64,000 bases of DNA. Origin: Prillingera fragicola (lineage: Eukaryota; Basidiomycota; Tremellomycetes; Trichosporonales; Trichosporonaceae). The translations under genes were made by a program, and so were the position numbers. The DNA is taken from positions 930,001-994,000 of the forward strand of contig BEDY01000001.1 of the NCBI GenBank assembly GCA_002335605.1, written 5' to 3'. Positions 21,844 to 31,973 of this stretch are shown here, in pieces; the stretch's first letter is position 1; the number at the start of each line of letters is the position of its first letter. The notes beneath the pieces are model-generated. The model worked only from the letters and a program-made list of their open reading frames with translations. It was not told the origin of the DNA and did no database searches.

Positions 21844-23250
21844 ATGATGCCGCTGGACAGGAGTGCCTATCCGCACATTTTTCAATGCATTCTCGACAGC
21901 TGCGACTACCCGACCCTCCTCATCCTCCGTGCCACGTGCAAGCAAGTACGCGACAGCATCGACACTCCACGCTTCAAGCACATTGCCGTCTGCCGCCCCC
22001 AGCCGAGAGGCAAGGCCATCGAGATCCGCAAGGCAGTCGAACCATTCGAGCGGCTCCCATATCTCACATGGCCCGACAAGCCCCAGTGGGTGCCAGCGTC
22101 GTCTGCCGGGGACGCCGACGTCGCTGCCGCGTCTCGCGCGCGCCAGCTGTCACACACAACCTGCGTCGACTTTTTTGGCGCCCGTCAAGATCTCGAACCC
22201 CTCATGGCCGACCTGAAGAATGTGCAGATCATCCGCCGCCCGAAGGCCATGGACAGCTGCCTCGTCGCGCCCACCTTTGTCGACTTTCGGGACATGACGA
22301 GCAAACCCGCCATCTCCGCGTTGAGCATGCCCTGGGCCGCCGTCGGTGTGCGCCATGGGTGTAAGCGTCTGGTGTTGCATCTCCGCTATGACGCTGCCAA
22401 CCCCAAAATGCATAACGGAAAGGTGCGCACGGCGACCGACGAGGATGTGACAGACTTCGAGCTCGTGTGGACGCCATACCCAGGGACCACGCCGGACGAG
22501 GATCACACGCCCATGTTTCTGGGGGCACCCCTGGGTCTGTTCTCAAGACTGCCGGATCTCCTCTTCCCTCAGCTCGTCAAGGGCGGCAAGGCCGTGATCG
22601 CAGGCGTGGAGAAGATGCACCCGACGTTCTTCTACTTTGCCTCGGACACGGGCTTGCACGGCCAAGCACTCGTCGACGAGGTCGCTGCGGTGTTTGAACA
22701 AAAGTTCCGCGACTGGCTAGGCGGAGACAACTGGCTCGGCGAGGAGTATGACTGGACCGAAGAGCAGATCAAGGCCGCCCTCCCAGTCTTCAAGACGCTC
22801 GAAGAGTGGCACGCCGCCGCGCCACCCCTCGAGCGCGGGCCGATACAGTACCCAGCCCCCTACTGCGTCGACGAGAGCATCCTGCGTCCCGGCCACGCCC
22901 CGGACGAGTACTACGAGGAATGGCCCGGGCGCGAAGAGTACGAGCGGAACCCCGAAGCGTACTGGATCGACGGGCGGTTGGACATTGACGCCATTGACGA
23001 CATGGACTTGTTTGAGCCTGACGATGAATTCGACGGCTACGACGACTATGATATTTACGACGACGACGACGAGTATGATCCCGAAATCGAGTTTGCTGGC
23101 GGGCATGGCGGCGCGTTCAACCTTAGTGCTCTCGAGCATCATCTCAGCATTGGGCAGGTCCCGCATTGGAATTATGGCGAGAACGAGTTTGATGAGTTTG
23201 ACGACGACGACTACGACGACGACGACGAGTTTGAGGGACACGGAGTGTGA
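21844..23250 (+). CDS. F-box-like protein with strongly acidic Asp/Tyr-rich C-terminal tail
   Basis: One exon encodes 468 residues from the ATG at 21844; an in-frame ATG-less extension reaches 21799. Residues 1-50 (AYPHIFQCILDSCDYPTLLI, then RATCKQVRDSIDTPRFKHI) form an F-box-like helix bundle. The middle part is unrecognised and contains RLVLHLRYDA and FFYFASDTGLHGQALVDEV. From about residue 340 the chain becomes acidic, with runs such as FDGYDDYDIYDDDDEYDPE and DEFDDDDYDDDDEFEGHGV, encoded by GAC-rich repeats. Together with the protein at 17031 it belongs to the F-box-like class common in these fungi, but the tail is unusual. An SCF adaptor role is inference. Confidence 0.65.
   Translation: MMPLDRSAYPHIFQCILDSCDYPTLLILRATCKQVRDSIDTPRFKHIAVCRPQPRGKAIEIRKAVEPFERLPYLTWPDKPQWVPASSAGDADVAAASRARQLSHTTCVDFFGARQDLEPLMADLKNVQIIRRPKAMDSCLVAPTFVDFRDMTSKPAISALSMPWAAVGVRHGCKRLVLHLRYDAANPKMHNGKVRTATDEDVTDFELVWTPYPGTTPDEDHTPMFLGAPLGLFSRLPDLLFPQLVKGGKAVIAGVEKMHPTFFYFASDTGLHGQALVDEVAAVFEQKFRDWLGGDNWLGEEYDWTEEQIKAALPVFKTLEEWHAAAPPLERGPIQYPAPYCVDESILRPGHAPDEYYEEWPGREEYERNPEAYWIDGRLDIDAIDDMDLFEPDDEFDGYDDYDIYDDDDEYDPEIEFAGGHGGAFNLSALEHHLSIGQVPHWNYGENEFDEFDDDDYDDDDEFEGHGV
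23020..23237 (+). repeat. GAC/GAY-rich low-complexity coding repeat
   Basis: Runs of GACGACGAC and related triplets encode Asp, Tyr and Phe in the tail of the F-box-like protein. Such triplet tracts are prone to length change. Confidence 0.6.
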
Positions 23251-23718
23251 GGCGAGTTTCCAGGTCCATGTTGGCCTGATCTGTATCATAGCATGCAGCA
23301 ATGCCATACCCCATCGCCATCACCCACCCACCTACACTGCAACGCCTCCTCAGCCCAAGACCACGCCGGACCGCTTCACTCTCCACGTCTCGTCGCGAGT
23401 AGATCAATCAGTGTCATCACCGCTCAATCCAAGAGTATTCCAGAAACCACGTAGGACGGCGGGAAAGAGCAGGACTCGACTCCTTGGCGGAGAATCATTC
23501 GTTGAGCCAGCCGCACAAGTGGTGCATCAACCGTGGGCGTACATGGTTGAGCACAGATGCCGGACTGACAGGCTTGAGATGCTTTGGCCCGCGTCGCTGG
23601 CGCCCACCAGTCAAGCTGGACATTACCCGTGCGTTGGCGCAGACCTTGTTCCAACGTCGCCCGCAGCCCTCGGATGCCAGTAATGAATACATACACTCGA
23701 ATGCAATGCCATCCATCC
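23251..23718. other. Convergent intergenic region
   Basis: About 470 bases between the acidic F-box-like gene and the 3' end of CBP4. Frames across it on both strands lack an ATG or a recognisable product. Confidence 0.4.
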
Positions 23719-24339
23719 TCACTTTGCCGGCCCGGGCGCAGGCGGCGCCTTCCTGTCCGTCGCCCAGACGACTTTTTCCTCCTCGCTTGCAATCTAGCAC
23801 AGCGACAGAAGCGGCGCAATAAAACGCGTGGGGGGGGGAGGGGTCAGCTATCTACCCCTTGTTAGAGGAGAGTGCTCACTGTCAACTTGTCCTTTGCTTC
23901 TGCGTCCATTACTGCGCGCTGGCGGCGGACCTCGTCGACTTTTTTCTTGAGCTCTGGCGAGAGTTTCTGTCGTCCGAAAGTAGACGCGCGATAGTGCGCA
24001 GGTAGACGTAGACGCGTGATGGTGAGCAGGTGGAAGGAATGAGTGTCAGCAGGCGTCAACGACAGGCGCAGGAGCGCACATTGTAAAACTGCTCCTCTGT
24101 TGGCGTCGTTGCTGGTCTGTTAGCTAGCTCTTACCGCAGCAGCTACTCACCAATCATTAGTCCGTAGCCTGTTCCGATGACTTGCGCGTCAGTTTGGCCA
24201 CGGTTGGGGCGACTTACTCAAGGTCGAGTATGCGAGGAACCTGGCCGTCAGCGGTCACGGGAGGGGAGGCGCGGCTCGGTCTGCGAGCTAGCTGCCGCTG
24301 CTGTTGCTGTACTTACTTGCCCCAGAGGATTTTTGCCAT
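23719..24339 (-). CDS. CBP4: Cytochrome bc1 complex assembly factor Cbp4-like, small membrane protein
   Basis: Six tiny exons on the minus strand join from ATG 24339 to a TGA at 23719-23721, giving about 90 residues. The product begins MAKILWGKFLAYSTL, followed by a single membrane segment VIGTGYGLMIA, then TTPTEEQFYNKLSPELKKKV, a charged helix DEVRRQRAVMDAEAKDKL, and a tail containing EEEKVVWATDRKAPP. The TPTEEQ, then LSPEL motif after one helix is the pattern of fungal Cbp4, an inner-membrane factor that stabilises newly made cytochrome b. Introns exceed exons in length. The last intron is the least certain; without it the frame stops shortly after KLT. A different small mitochondrial membrane protein remains possible. 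Confidence 0.65.
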
Positions 24340-25379
24340 TGTGATGGGGATAGTCTTAGCAGCTTGTTCGAGACGATGAAGTTGTAGCGGCTGATGGCCG
24401 AGGGTAAAACAGAGCAGCTGTGTTTGTTTTTGATTTGTTGGCCCAAAAGTCGGCTACGACAGTTGGTCCAAGATTCTGTCGTCATAAAGAAGCTCTGTGA
24501 ATGGGAGGAAATGACAAGTGAAGAGATTACTAAAAGTAGTAATAATGGAGTATTCAGGGTACTCCATCATACCTGTAATCTCTCACTGTACGAGCGATGC
24601 TCGCGCCCTGGCTGCAGAGCTGCTGGCTGGGCTTTTTGGTGAGCAGTATGTGGTAGTACGTGGACTGCTGCTGCATGCAAACGATGCTGCACCACCACCC
24701 TCCTGCGACGTCACTCTCGTGCACACTGGCAGCCGCCGTCTCTCTTACAGCTCCAGTTCTTAGATAGCTATAGGCCTCTATGCATGCACAAACAGTTGCT
24801 GTTAAACAACACTACCTCGCGTCCATTGCACCCCTGTCCCGTGCTACTGCTAAGCCCTGCAAGCCAATCTCGGTCCAGACCACTGCGTTCGAGTCGGAAG
24901 AGAGAAGAGGGCCATTTCATCATTGCCACTGCTGGCAACCGACCGAGCCACCATCCATCCACCCAGTTCTAGGGTCCACTACAGAATAATCTCCTCGCTC
25001 CCACCACTCTCTTCGTCACCAATCTCCATTCCACCCGTCTCTATCGCTACATCCCCCATCCACAAACACTCCGTCTTCAACACTCCACGTACACCCTCCC
25101 GCCCCACAGCCAAGGCTTGCAATCTCGGAGCGTCGTCTTATCGCGCTCCTCGTCATCGCTTCATCTCAACAAGTGTCCGTTCCGGCCATTCGTTGATTGC
25201 TGCATTCTCAACCCCCTCGCCTCCCAACCAACCCCGCATCCACCATTCCTCCCCCCCCCCCCCCCCGTCCCTCTGTCCCTTCGGCCAACTCTGATCAGAC
25301 AGCAGAAGCTAGACAGTCCAGTCGTGGCCGCCGCGTCACGCCCCATCCATCCACGTCCGCAGATGCTAACTGTCCACAG
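24340..25379. promoter_or_regulatory. Region between CBP4 and 6-phosphogluconolactonase
   Basis: About 1.04 kb. It contains the divergent promoters, a GCGACGTCAC CRE-like site near 24707, and a long CT/CCA-rich leader from about 24960. There is a run of 16 C at 25251-25266. The first coding exon of the lactonase should be here but has no visible ATG between about 24785 and the acceptor at 25379, apart from the out-of-frame ATG at 25362. Confidence 0.45.
25251..25266 (+). repeat. Homopolymer of 16 C
   Basis: An uninterrupted run of 16 cytosines sits in the leader of the lactonase gene. Its length is an obvious candidate for sequencing or assembly error. Confidence 0.8.
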
Positions 25380-26273
25380 ACTCGTTGGCCAACTTTGTCA
25401 TCAAGGCGCAGCGCGATGCCGTCGACAAGCGCGGCAAGTTTACCATTGCCCTGTCTGGTGGTTCGCTCGCTTCCAACCTGCGCGGTCTTGCCGGCCAGGA
25501 GAATGTCCAGTGGGACAAGTGGTACGTTTCGACGCCGTTCTGTGTCGCTTGGCGAGTCTAACTCTGCAGGGAGGTCTTTTTCTGCGACGAGCGTGCGGTT
25601 CCCCTCGACTCGGAGGACTCAAATTACCACTCCAACTACGTGTCCTTTTTGCAGGACGTTCCAATTCCCGAGAAGCAGATCCACACCATCAACCCTGCTC
25701 ACCTTGACGACCTCGAGGAGCTTGCCGACGACTATGAGAAGCAACTCGTCAACCACTTTGCGGCCTCCAACGCTGCTCGCTACCCTACCTTTGACCTGAT
25801 GCTCCTCGGTATGGGCAAGGAGGGAGAGACGTGCTCGCTCTTTGCCGGCCACGAGGTGCTTTCGGAGCGCGACGCCTGGGTCACGTCGCTAGATGACGCG
25901 CCCAACGGTCCCCCCCGCCGTATCACCATGACCATCCCTGTCCTCACCCACTGCTATCGTGCCGTGTTCGTCGTGTCAGGCCCCGAAAAGGCCGAGCTCC
26001 TCCACACCGTCCTTGACGAGCCCGAGACTGGCCTGCCTTGCTCGCGTGTGCGCCCTGCGTGAGTCTTCCCTGCCTTGTATTCCTGTAACGCCGCGCTGAC
26101 AATCCGGCAGCGCCCCTGGTCTTGTGTTCTGGTTTGCCGATAACGAGGCAGCCGCACAAACAAAGTACCCACCCACGACGTTTAGGTGGATTGACAACCA
26201 GAAGGAGGCCGTCGAGGCCGTCGCGGCTGCCAAGAAGCGTGCCGAGCAGCGCGCAGCCCAGGCTGCCGAGTAA
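25380..26273 (+). CDS. 6-phosphogluconolactonase, 5' coding end not resolved
   Basis: The enzyme hydrolyses 6-phosphogluconolactone in the oxidative pentose phosphate pathway. Three visible exons join in frame. Family blocks are [98 protein letters not shown] and [14 protein letters not shown]. The visible coding part opens with CTAAC and CCACAG acceptor signals, so a start exon of about 15-20 codons is expected upstream, yet no in-frame ATG is visible. The normally conserved DGHT signature reads EGET here (His to Glu at 25826-25828). The C-terminal helix is Ala/Lys-rich. The gene otherwise looks intact and well biased in codon use. Confidence 0.88.
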
Positions 26274-26549
26274 GCTAGAAGGAAGAAACCTTTGCGACGG
26301 CGCTAGCTCGCACGAGTATAGTAGCCCAGTCATATCTTCCCCATTCGTGAGCTTTGCGGCCGCTCTACGAGGCCCAACCCTAGGAATCAGCATTGGGCCT
26401 CTGACGACGCCCGTGGGTAATCCTTATGTCTTGATCTAAACTCCAGTATGTGCAAAAGCACCATGCCATGTGTAATCAGCACGCCGTGCGGCGCAGCGTG
26501 CAAATGCAGAGAGGGGAGCGTACAACAATCTACTAACCAACCTGCGCGT

Positions 26550-28140
26550 CTAGAAACGACAGCTCCCAGCCCAGCGCGGAAACGCGACAACGTCACGCAC
26601 ATTTCCGACCCCAGTGACCCAGCACACCCACCGTTCCCAGCCCATCCCCCAGCCACCGTGGGGCACGGTCCCGAACCGGCGCAGGTCGAGATACCACTGG
26701 TAGTCTTCCTCTCTGAGCCCGGCGGCGTGGATGGCAGCAAGCAGCTCCCCGAGCCTGTGCTCGCGGAGGGATCCGCCGGCCATCTCCCCGATACCGGGGA
26801 AGAGTAGGTCGAATGCCGCGACGGTCTGTCCCTCGGGTGTGTGCTGGGAGGGAACCCGCTCGGCGGCGGCGTCAGAGGGCAGCATGTAGAATGGCTTCTG
26901 GGACGCGGGATAGTCGGTCACAAAGGTCGGTCCGCGGAAGTGATCCCCGGCGAGCCACTTTTCGTGCTCCGAGGATAAGCCTTCCCCCCAGCTTGGTTCG
27001 CGCTCGAAGGGGCTGTGTGCGTGTTGGGCGCGCAGGAGGGCGATGGCGTCGGTGTAGGTTATGCGCGCAAAGGGCGTCGTGGCTGTTGCTGTGAGGTGGT
27101 CCAGCGTTGACGGGGTGGGTTCGCCGTCCTCGGTGTAGGCTAGGGCCGCAATCTTGGCGAGGTCGGCGCGGGTGCGTGTTGCGCGGTGGGTCGGGTTGTT
27201 GAGGAGGCTGGTGAGGGTGTCGCGGACGCCCTTTTCGACCACGTCGAGGAGGGCAGGGAGGGACTGCACAAAGGCGACCTCGGCCTCCAGCATGTAAAAC
27301 TCGGCAAGGTGGCGCGAGGTCTGCGACGGTTCGGCGCGGAAACATGGGCTGAGGGTGTAGGCGCGTGTGAGGGCTAGTGTCGGGGCTTCGAGGTGGAGCT
27401 GCCCGGAGACGGTCAGGTTGACGGGGCGGGGGAAGAAGGCTGGTGGAGACTTGGGGGCGGCGGTCGTGCTGCTCGGGTCTGCGGGAGGGGCAGGTGGGTC
27501 GACTGCGAGGCTTTGGGCCACGGTGAACACTTCCCCGGCGCCTTCACAGTCCGAGCTGGTAAGCAGCGGAGTGTGGACGTGGATAAACTCGTGGTCCTCA
27601 AACCAGTCGTGCCAGTCTCGCGCCAGCGCGTCCCGCACCCGCATGATGGCTGCAGTTTGGCCAGTGCGGAAGCGCAGGTGCGCATGCTCGCGCAGCACGG
27701 GCGGAGGAAGCGCCTTTTTCTGAATAGGATACGCGTCCGTGTCGCACTCTCCCAGAATAGAGGCCTTGTTCACGACAAGCTCCAGAGCCTGGCCAGCGCC
27801 CCGTGACGGTGCGAGGGTGCCGTCAAGTCGGACCGAGGATCCAAGAGTAATGCTGTAGAGTCAGTCACCGTAGTCAAGGGCAAGTGACTTACCCATCAGC
27901 GCGTCCTTTACCCTTCAAAACAGCCTGTACTCCCTGTCCACTCCCATCCTCGACCTCGGCAAAGGCTACATTCTTGTGCGCGCGGACACTCCGCACCCAG
28001 CCGTGGACAACTGCTGATGGCTTGGGATCGGCCGCTTCTTGCGACACAGCGGCTTCGCTGGCCGCGCTGTCCAACACAGTTCGGACTGTGGGTGGTAGCG
28101 ACAATCGGGGGGCATTGAGAGAGCGGCTGATCACCCTCAT
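26550..28140 (-). CDS. Asparaginyl-tRNA synthetase, probably mitochondrial
   Basis: Two exons on the minus strand from ATG 28140. The N-terminal [17 protein letters not shown] looks like a mitochondrial presequence. The anticodon-binding OB fold has [20 protein letters not shown] and [18 protein letters not shown]. The class II catalytic core shows the motif 1 region [24 protein letters not shown]-like [11 protein letters not shown], motif 2 [20 protein letters not shown], and motif 3-type [21 protein letters not shown]. The order and compact size match yeast Slm5-type organellar AsnRS. It charges tRNA-Asn for mitochondrial translation. It is divergent from ZNG1 with 197 bases between starts. 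Confidence 0.92.
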
Positions 28141-28337
28141 CGTGCCGAGTACGCCTGTCGAGCTGTCGAGACGTGTTGGTGGACAGGTGGAATGTCGTTG
28201 ATATTATCGTCACCCGAGTCCACTTTTTGCCCCCGCTTCACGTGACCGTTGCGGGGTCTCCGTTCAGAGATTACAAATGAGCGCACTACTGAACCACAAT
28301 ACTGCATTCAGATCATCATCAACTTGAGCGACACAAC
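28141..28337. promoter_or_regulatory. Short divergent promoter between AsnRS and ZNG1 with CACGTGAC site
   Basis: Only 197 bases separate the start codons. CACGTGAC at 28239-28246 lies in the middle and is a good candidate for a bHLH factor such as Cbf1. Confidence 0.5.
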
Positions 28338-29734
28338 ATGGACGACGACGACGTGCCTCAGTGCGTCGACCCTAGTAGCTGCAGCTAACATTTTCAGGCT
28401 CATTGAGGCAGGAACGCCTCCGCCTGAGCTCGAGCCTAAAAGCTACGAGCGCGACAAGGTGCCCATTACGTTGCTGACAGGATACCTTGGAGCTGGCAAA
28501 TCGACGCTGCTGCAGTGCGTAGACGGTGCACCACAAAGTGAGCACGAGAAGCTGACAGTCAGGTACATTCTCACAGCTGAGCATGGTTACCGCATCGCAG
28601 TGTGCATGAACGGTAAGAGTGGCACTGCGGATGCGTGCTAAAGGCCAGACTTTGGCGACACCACCGATATTGAATGTAAGCCTACACGAGCTCTCGTGTG
28701 GCATTACTAACCGCCTTCTTCGCAGCCAAGAGTCTTCAAATGTCCAATCCCACCGACCCCGATGCCCCCACGTCCAACCTCTTGTCTCTCCCCAACGGCT
28801 GCCTTTGCTGCTCGGTCAAGGACCTTGGCATCGCCGCCATCGAGGAGATGGTGGCTGCTCAGCGCGACAAGATTGACTGGGTTATCGTTGAGCTCACTGG
28901 TCTTGCTGATCCTGGTGAGTGCGAACTGCACAAGCTTTTCGCTGATCATCAGCTCCCATTGCCAAGAGCTTTTGGGCAAACGAGGAGATGGGTGACTTGA
29001 TTCTCGACAGCATTGTCTGTGTTGTGGACAGCCGCAACGTTTTGAAGGTGAGTGGCGCTGTGCGCGCATTCTAGTAGCTGATCCTGCAGCAACTCGCAGA
29101 AGAGCGTGAAGACGGTTCTCCCAATGAGGCTCAAAAGCAAGTGGCGTGCGCGGACGTGATTCTGCTCAACAAGGCCGACATTGTGACCCCAACCGAGCTG
29201 GACGAGGTCGCCGCTACAGTGGCCTCCATCAACCCCACTCTTCGGGTGCACACAAGTGTCCGCGGAGAGGTTCCCTTGTCGGCCCTACATGACTTGCGAG
29301 CGTACACCTCGCCTGCGGTCGCTGCCCTCCCAGAACCGGCGGCGTGCAACTGCTCTGAACCAGGTCACAAGCATGCGCACGCGCACGGAAGTGGACCCAA
29401 CGTGGTGTCCACGGTTACCATCCCCCTACCCGTTCTCTGCGATGAACGATTCGCAAAAGTCAACGCCTTCCTCGAGGCATTGCTATGGGAAAACCGCTGG
29501 CCAACCGACACCGAGGGCGAGGTACCCGAGATTCTGCGGACAAAGGGCTACGCCTTGCTCGAAGACGGCTCGGCGCGAGTCATTCAGGGCGTGGTGGACC
29601 TGTTCGAGGTGAGCACCTTGGCCCCGGCTGCTGCGGCCAACGGCAACGCCGAGCCCCAGCCCAAGGTTGTCTTTATCGGCCGGAATGTGGACGACCGCCT
29701 GGTGCTGGCCATGAAGGCGTTTGTTGGCCTGTAG
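28338..29734 (+). CDS. ZNG1: CobW-family zinc metallochaperone GTPase
   Basis: Seven exons give a CobW/COG0523 GTPase of the eukaryotic CBWD/ZNG1 type, which transfers zinc to methionine aminopeptidase 1. The Walker A motif is LLTGYLGAGKSTLLQ, followed by HGYRIAVCMNDFGDTTDIE, then NLLSLPNGCLCCSVKD with the CxCC zinc site. Walker B and switch regions are DWVIVELTGLADPAPIA and DSIVCVVDSRN, and the guanine-specificity motif is LLNKADIV. A Cys/His-rich linker (NCSEPGHKHAHAHG) may bind zinc. The C-terminal CobW domain runs from VVSTVTIPLPV to VVFIGRNVDDR. The first exon encodes an acidic MDDDDVPQ start similar to the known N-terminal recognition stretch. The gene is intact. Confidence 0.93.
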
Positions 29735-29865
29735 ATAGAACAGTACAGATGAAGCATTGTGGACATTGACAGCTGCAGCCACGGATATTCATAACTGCAG
29801 CTCTACTGTATGGCATATACAAGCATGTTGGGTTTTTAATACTCTAGCATGAGAGAGACCATGGT

Positions 29866-30607
29866 CTACTCGGCAGTGGGCAGGTCTGCGTCATCGGCGG
29901 CAGGGCAGTCGCGCGCAATGTGGCCAGTCTGGCTGCACTTGTAGCACTTCTTGGCCGTGTCGTCGCGGGGCGCCAGACAGTCGCGCGCGAGGTGGTTATC
30001 GCCGTTGCAGCGGTAGCACTTGACCGGGGTGCCGTCCGGGTTGGCGACGCGGGGACGCGGAGGGAAGCCGGCACCGCCAGCAAAGCCACCACGGGCCATG
30101 GGCCGTCCACCGCCCGAGGGGCACATGCGTGCAATGTGGCCGGGGCGGCCGCACTGGTAGCACTTTTGGAACCCGCCCGGCCCGCCAAAGCCGCCGAGCG
30201 CGCCGCGGAGCGAGGGGCAGTCGGCCTTGACGTGGCCGACGCCGCCACAGGCGTAGCACTGCTTGCCGTCCGTGCTGCGCGGGTGGGGGCAGTTGGTCGA
30301 CTCGTGGCCGGCCTCACGGCAGTTGTAGCACAGGCGCGCGGGCGACTGACAGTTCTCAGCAATGTGGCCAACTGTGTAGTGGTTAATAGGGTTGGGTTGC
30401 TCGGGCGTTGACTTGATACGAACGGTTACCACACCTGTGGTCGTTAGCTTACGAGATTCGGCCCGGCATGCCCGGTACGCGCTGGTACCAGGCTTGAGTT
30501 GCTCACTTGAAGCATCCTTGCCTCGATCCAGGAATTGATGCAGCGGCACTGTCAGGTCAGTTACGTGCACCGTTTGAGTTGGCCAGCCTGCGCAAGACGT
30601 ACAACAT
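29866..30607 (-). CDS. GIS2: CCHC zinc-knuckle RNA-binding protein, Gis2/CNBP type
   Basis: Four exons on the minus strand; the first contributes only ATGTT at 30603-30607. The joined protein has six CX2CX4HX4C knuckles: CFKCGNLGHIAENC, CYNCREAGHESTNC, CYACGGVGHVKADC, CYQCGRPGHIARMC, CYRCNGDNHLARDC and CYKCSQTGHIARDC. A Gly/Arg-rich segment (GGGRPMARGGFAGGAG) separates knuckles four and five. This is the architecture of Gis2/CNBP, cytosolic proteins that bind G-rich mRNA and join stress granules and translation complexes. The first knuckle exists only after splicing two introns that interrupt it, which supports the model. Convergent with ZNG1, 131 bases apart. Confidence 0.9.
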
Positions 30608-31291
30608 TGTGCGTGTTTCTAACTGGGATGAATCAGCTCTATCGACGACTCGAAATCGTCCAGTCATGACGCAGCTGGCTTGCGCGCGGCTGTACACTAG
30701 ACTTCAAGTCACTCACACTTCCACGGTTAGCGTCCTAGCTGGTTCTCGGTCCTCCGCACTGCCTCTCCACGAGAATCCTATGCGCTGCTGGAAATGGGTG
30801 AACAAGGTCGGGTCGATGGGATGGGGCAACTTGAGCGAATTGTCGAAAACGCCCAGCCGGCCAGTGGCGGAGTCTGCCATGCCGCTTCGGCGGACCAGCA
30901 AGGGCCATTGCTTGATAGAGTTGATTCCGAAAGTGGGCATCCAAAGCCACGTCATGACGCTTGTACTGCTGCGGAATGTCACATCACGTGATCTCACGTC
31001 AAAGGCCGAGAGGCACTCGGCCCACCCGTGAGACGGCCGTCTTGTTTCGGACTCGGGGTCCGGATCATTGGCCATCTCGCCATCTCGACATGAATGAGCG
31101 ATGGGACGGACGTTCAAGGCCGGGGCCATGCCACAGGAACGATCTTGATGCTCGATGCGGAGGAAGGTGGCATGGTACACGTGCGTTGGATAATGTCTAG
31201 GGAGGTTGATAATGTGGCTACATGCAGACAATCAATCTCTTTGGGATTAAAGTATCTGCCCAGATGGGTGGGCGGCCCAGGCCTACCAGAA

Positions 31292-31372
31292 GTTGCAAAG
31301 ATAGCCGCGTAAGGCTTGCTACCAAGAGACTGCTACTGAAAGGCACCACACTCCAGGCAGGGTGGCGTGATG
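31292..31372 (+). repeat. Diverged direct repeat, copy A
   Basis: The sequence shares with copy B the ordered blocks GTTGC, AGCCGCGTA, GGCT and TGCTA, AAAGGCACCAC and GGCAGG, with small gaps. It lies in a non-coding region. Confidence 0.4.
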
Positions 31373-31903
31373 GACCTGACAAGGCGACCAGCTGTAGAGA
31401 TGATACCGCCACAATCGATGGGTGGGGATTGGCCATCCCACGCGTCATTGCCTCCTCTTCAGCAATCCACGCTCCGTGCCATGGGCGGTCATGAGGACGG
31501 CCTGAACATATTCACAAGTCCGATGGAAGACGCGCAACATCGTCCTACAGGCTCCGCCCGTACAGACTGGTCTTGATCGGCTTCCCACCGTGGAAGTGGC
31601 AGCAACACCTCGGTGACAACCAAGTGGAGTAACTAGCAGGTATCCCTCCAGCGGTGTACACTGCGTCCCGGTCCCACCATCAGCATCGTCAAGTTTGGCT
31701 AGACCCGCCGATGTTCGAAACACACGCCATTCATCCCCATCACTGGCATTCGCTGCGTTGGTCCACTGCGGGCATACGCCATGAGGATGGCGCAGGAGGT
31801 TGCCGACATGGCAGCCACAGATATGTGCCACTCTGAGCCTCTGATCCTCTGAGCAACGCCAGCGCAGGCAGTTCGCCTTTGTTCCCCGCAGCTGCTTTCA
31901 TCC

Positions 31904-31973
31904 GTTGCGGAAGACAGCCGCGTACGGCTTTGCTAGAAAGTTGCAGAAAAGGCACCACCCGGCGGGCAGGTCC
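31904..31973 (+). repeat. Diverged direct repeat, copy B
   Basis: Second copy of the repeat about 610 bases downstream in the same orientation. Similarity stops at both ends, so only a fragment is shared. Confidence 0.4.

Noticed and set aside
31690..31725. A sequence resembling tRNA internal promoter boxes (TTGGCTAGACC and GTTCGAAACAC).
   Set aside because: The two boxes are only about 15 bases apart and no cloverleaf with paired acceptor arms can be drawn.
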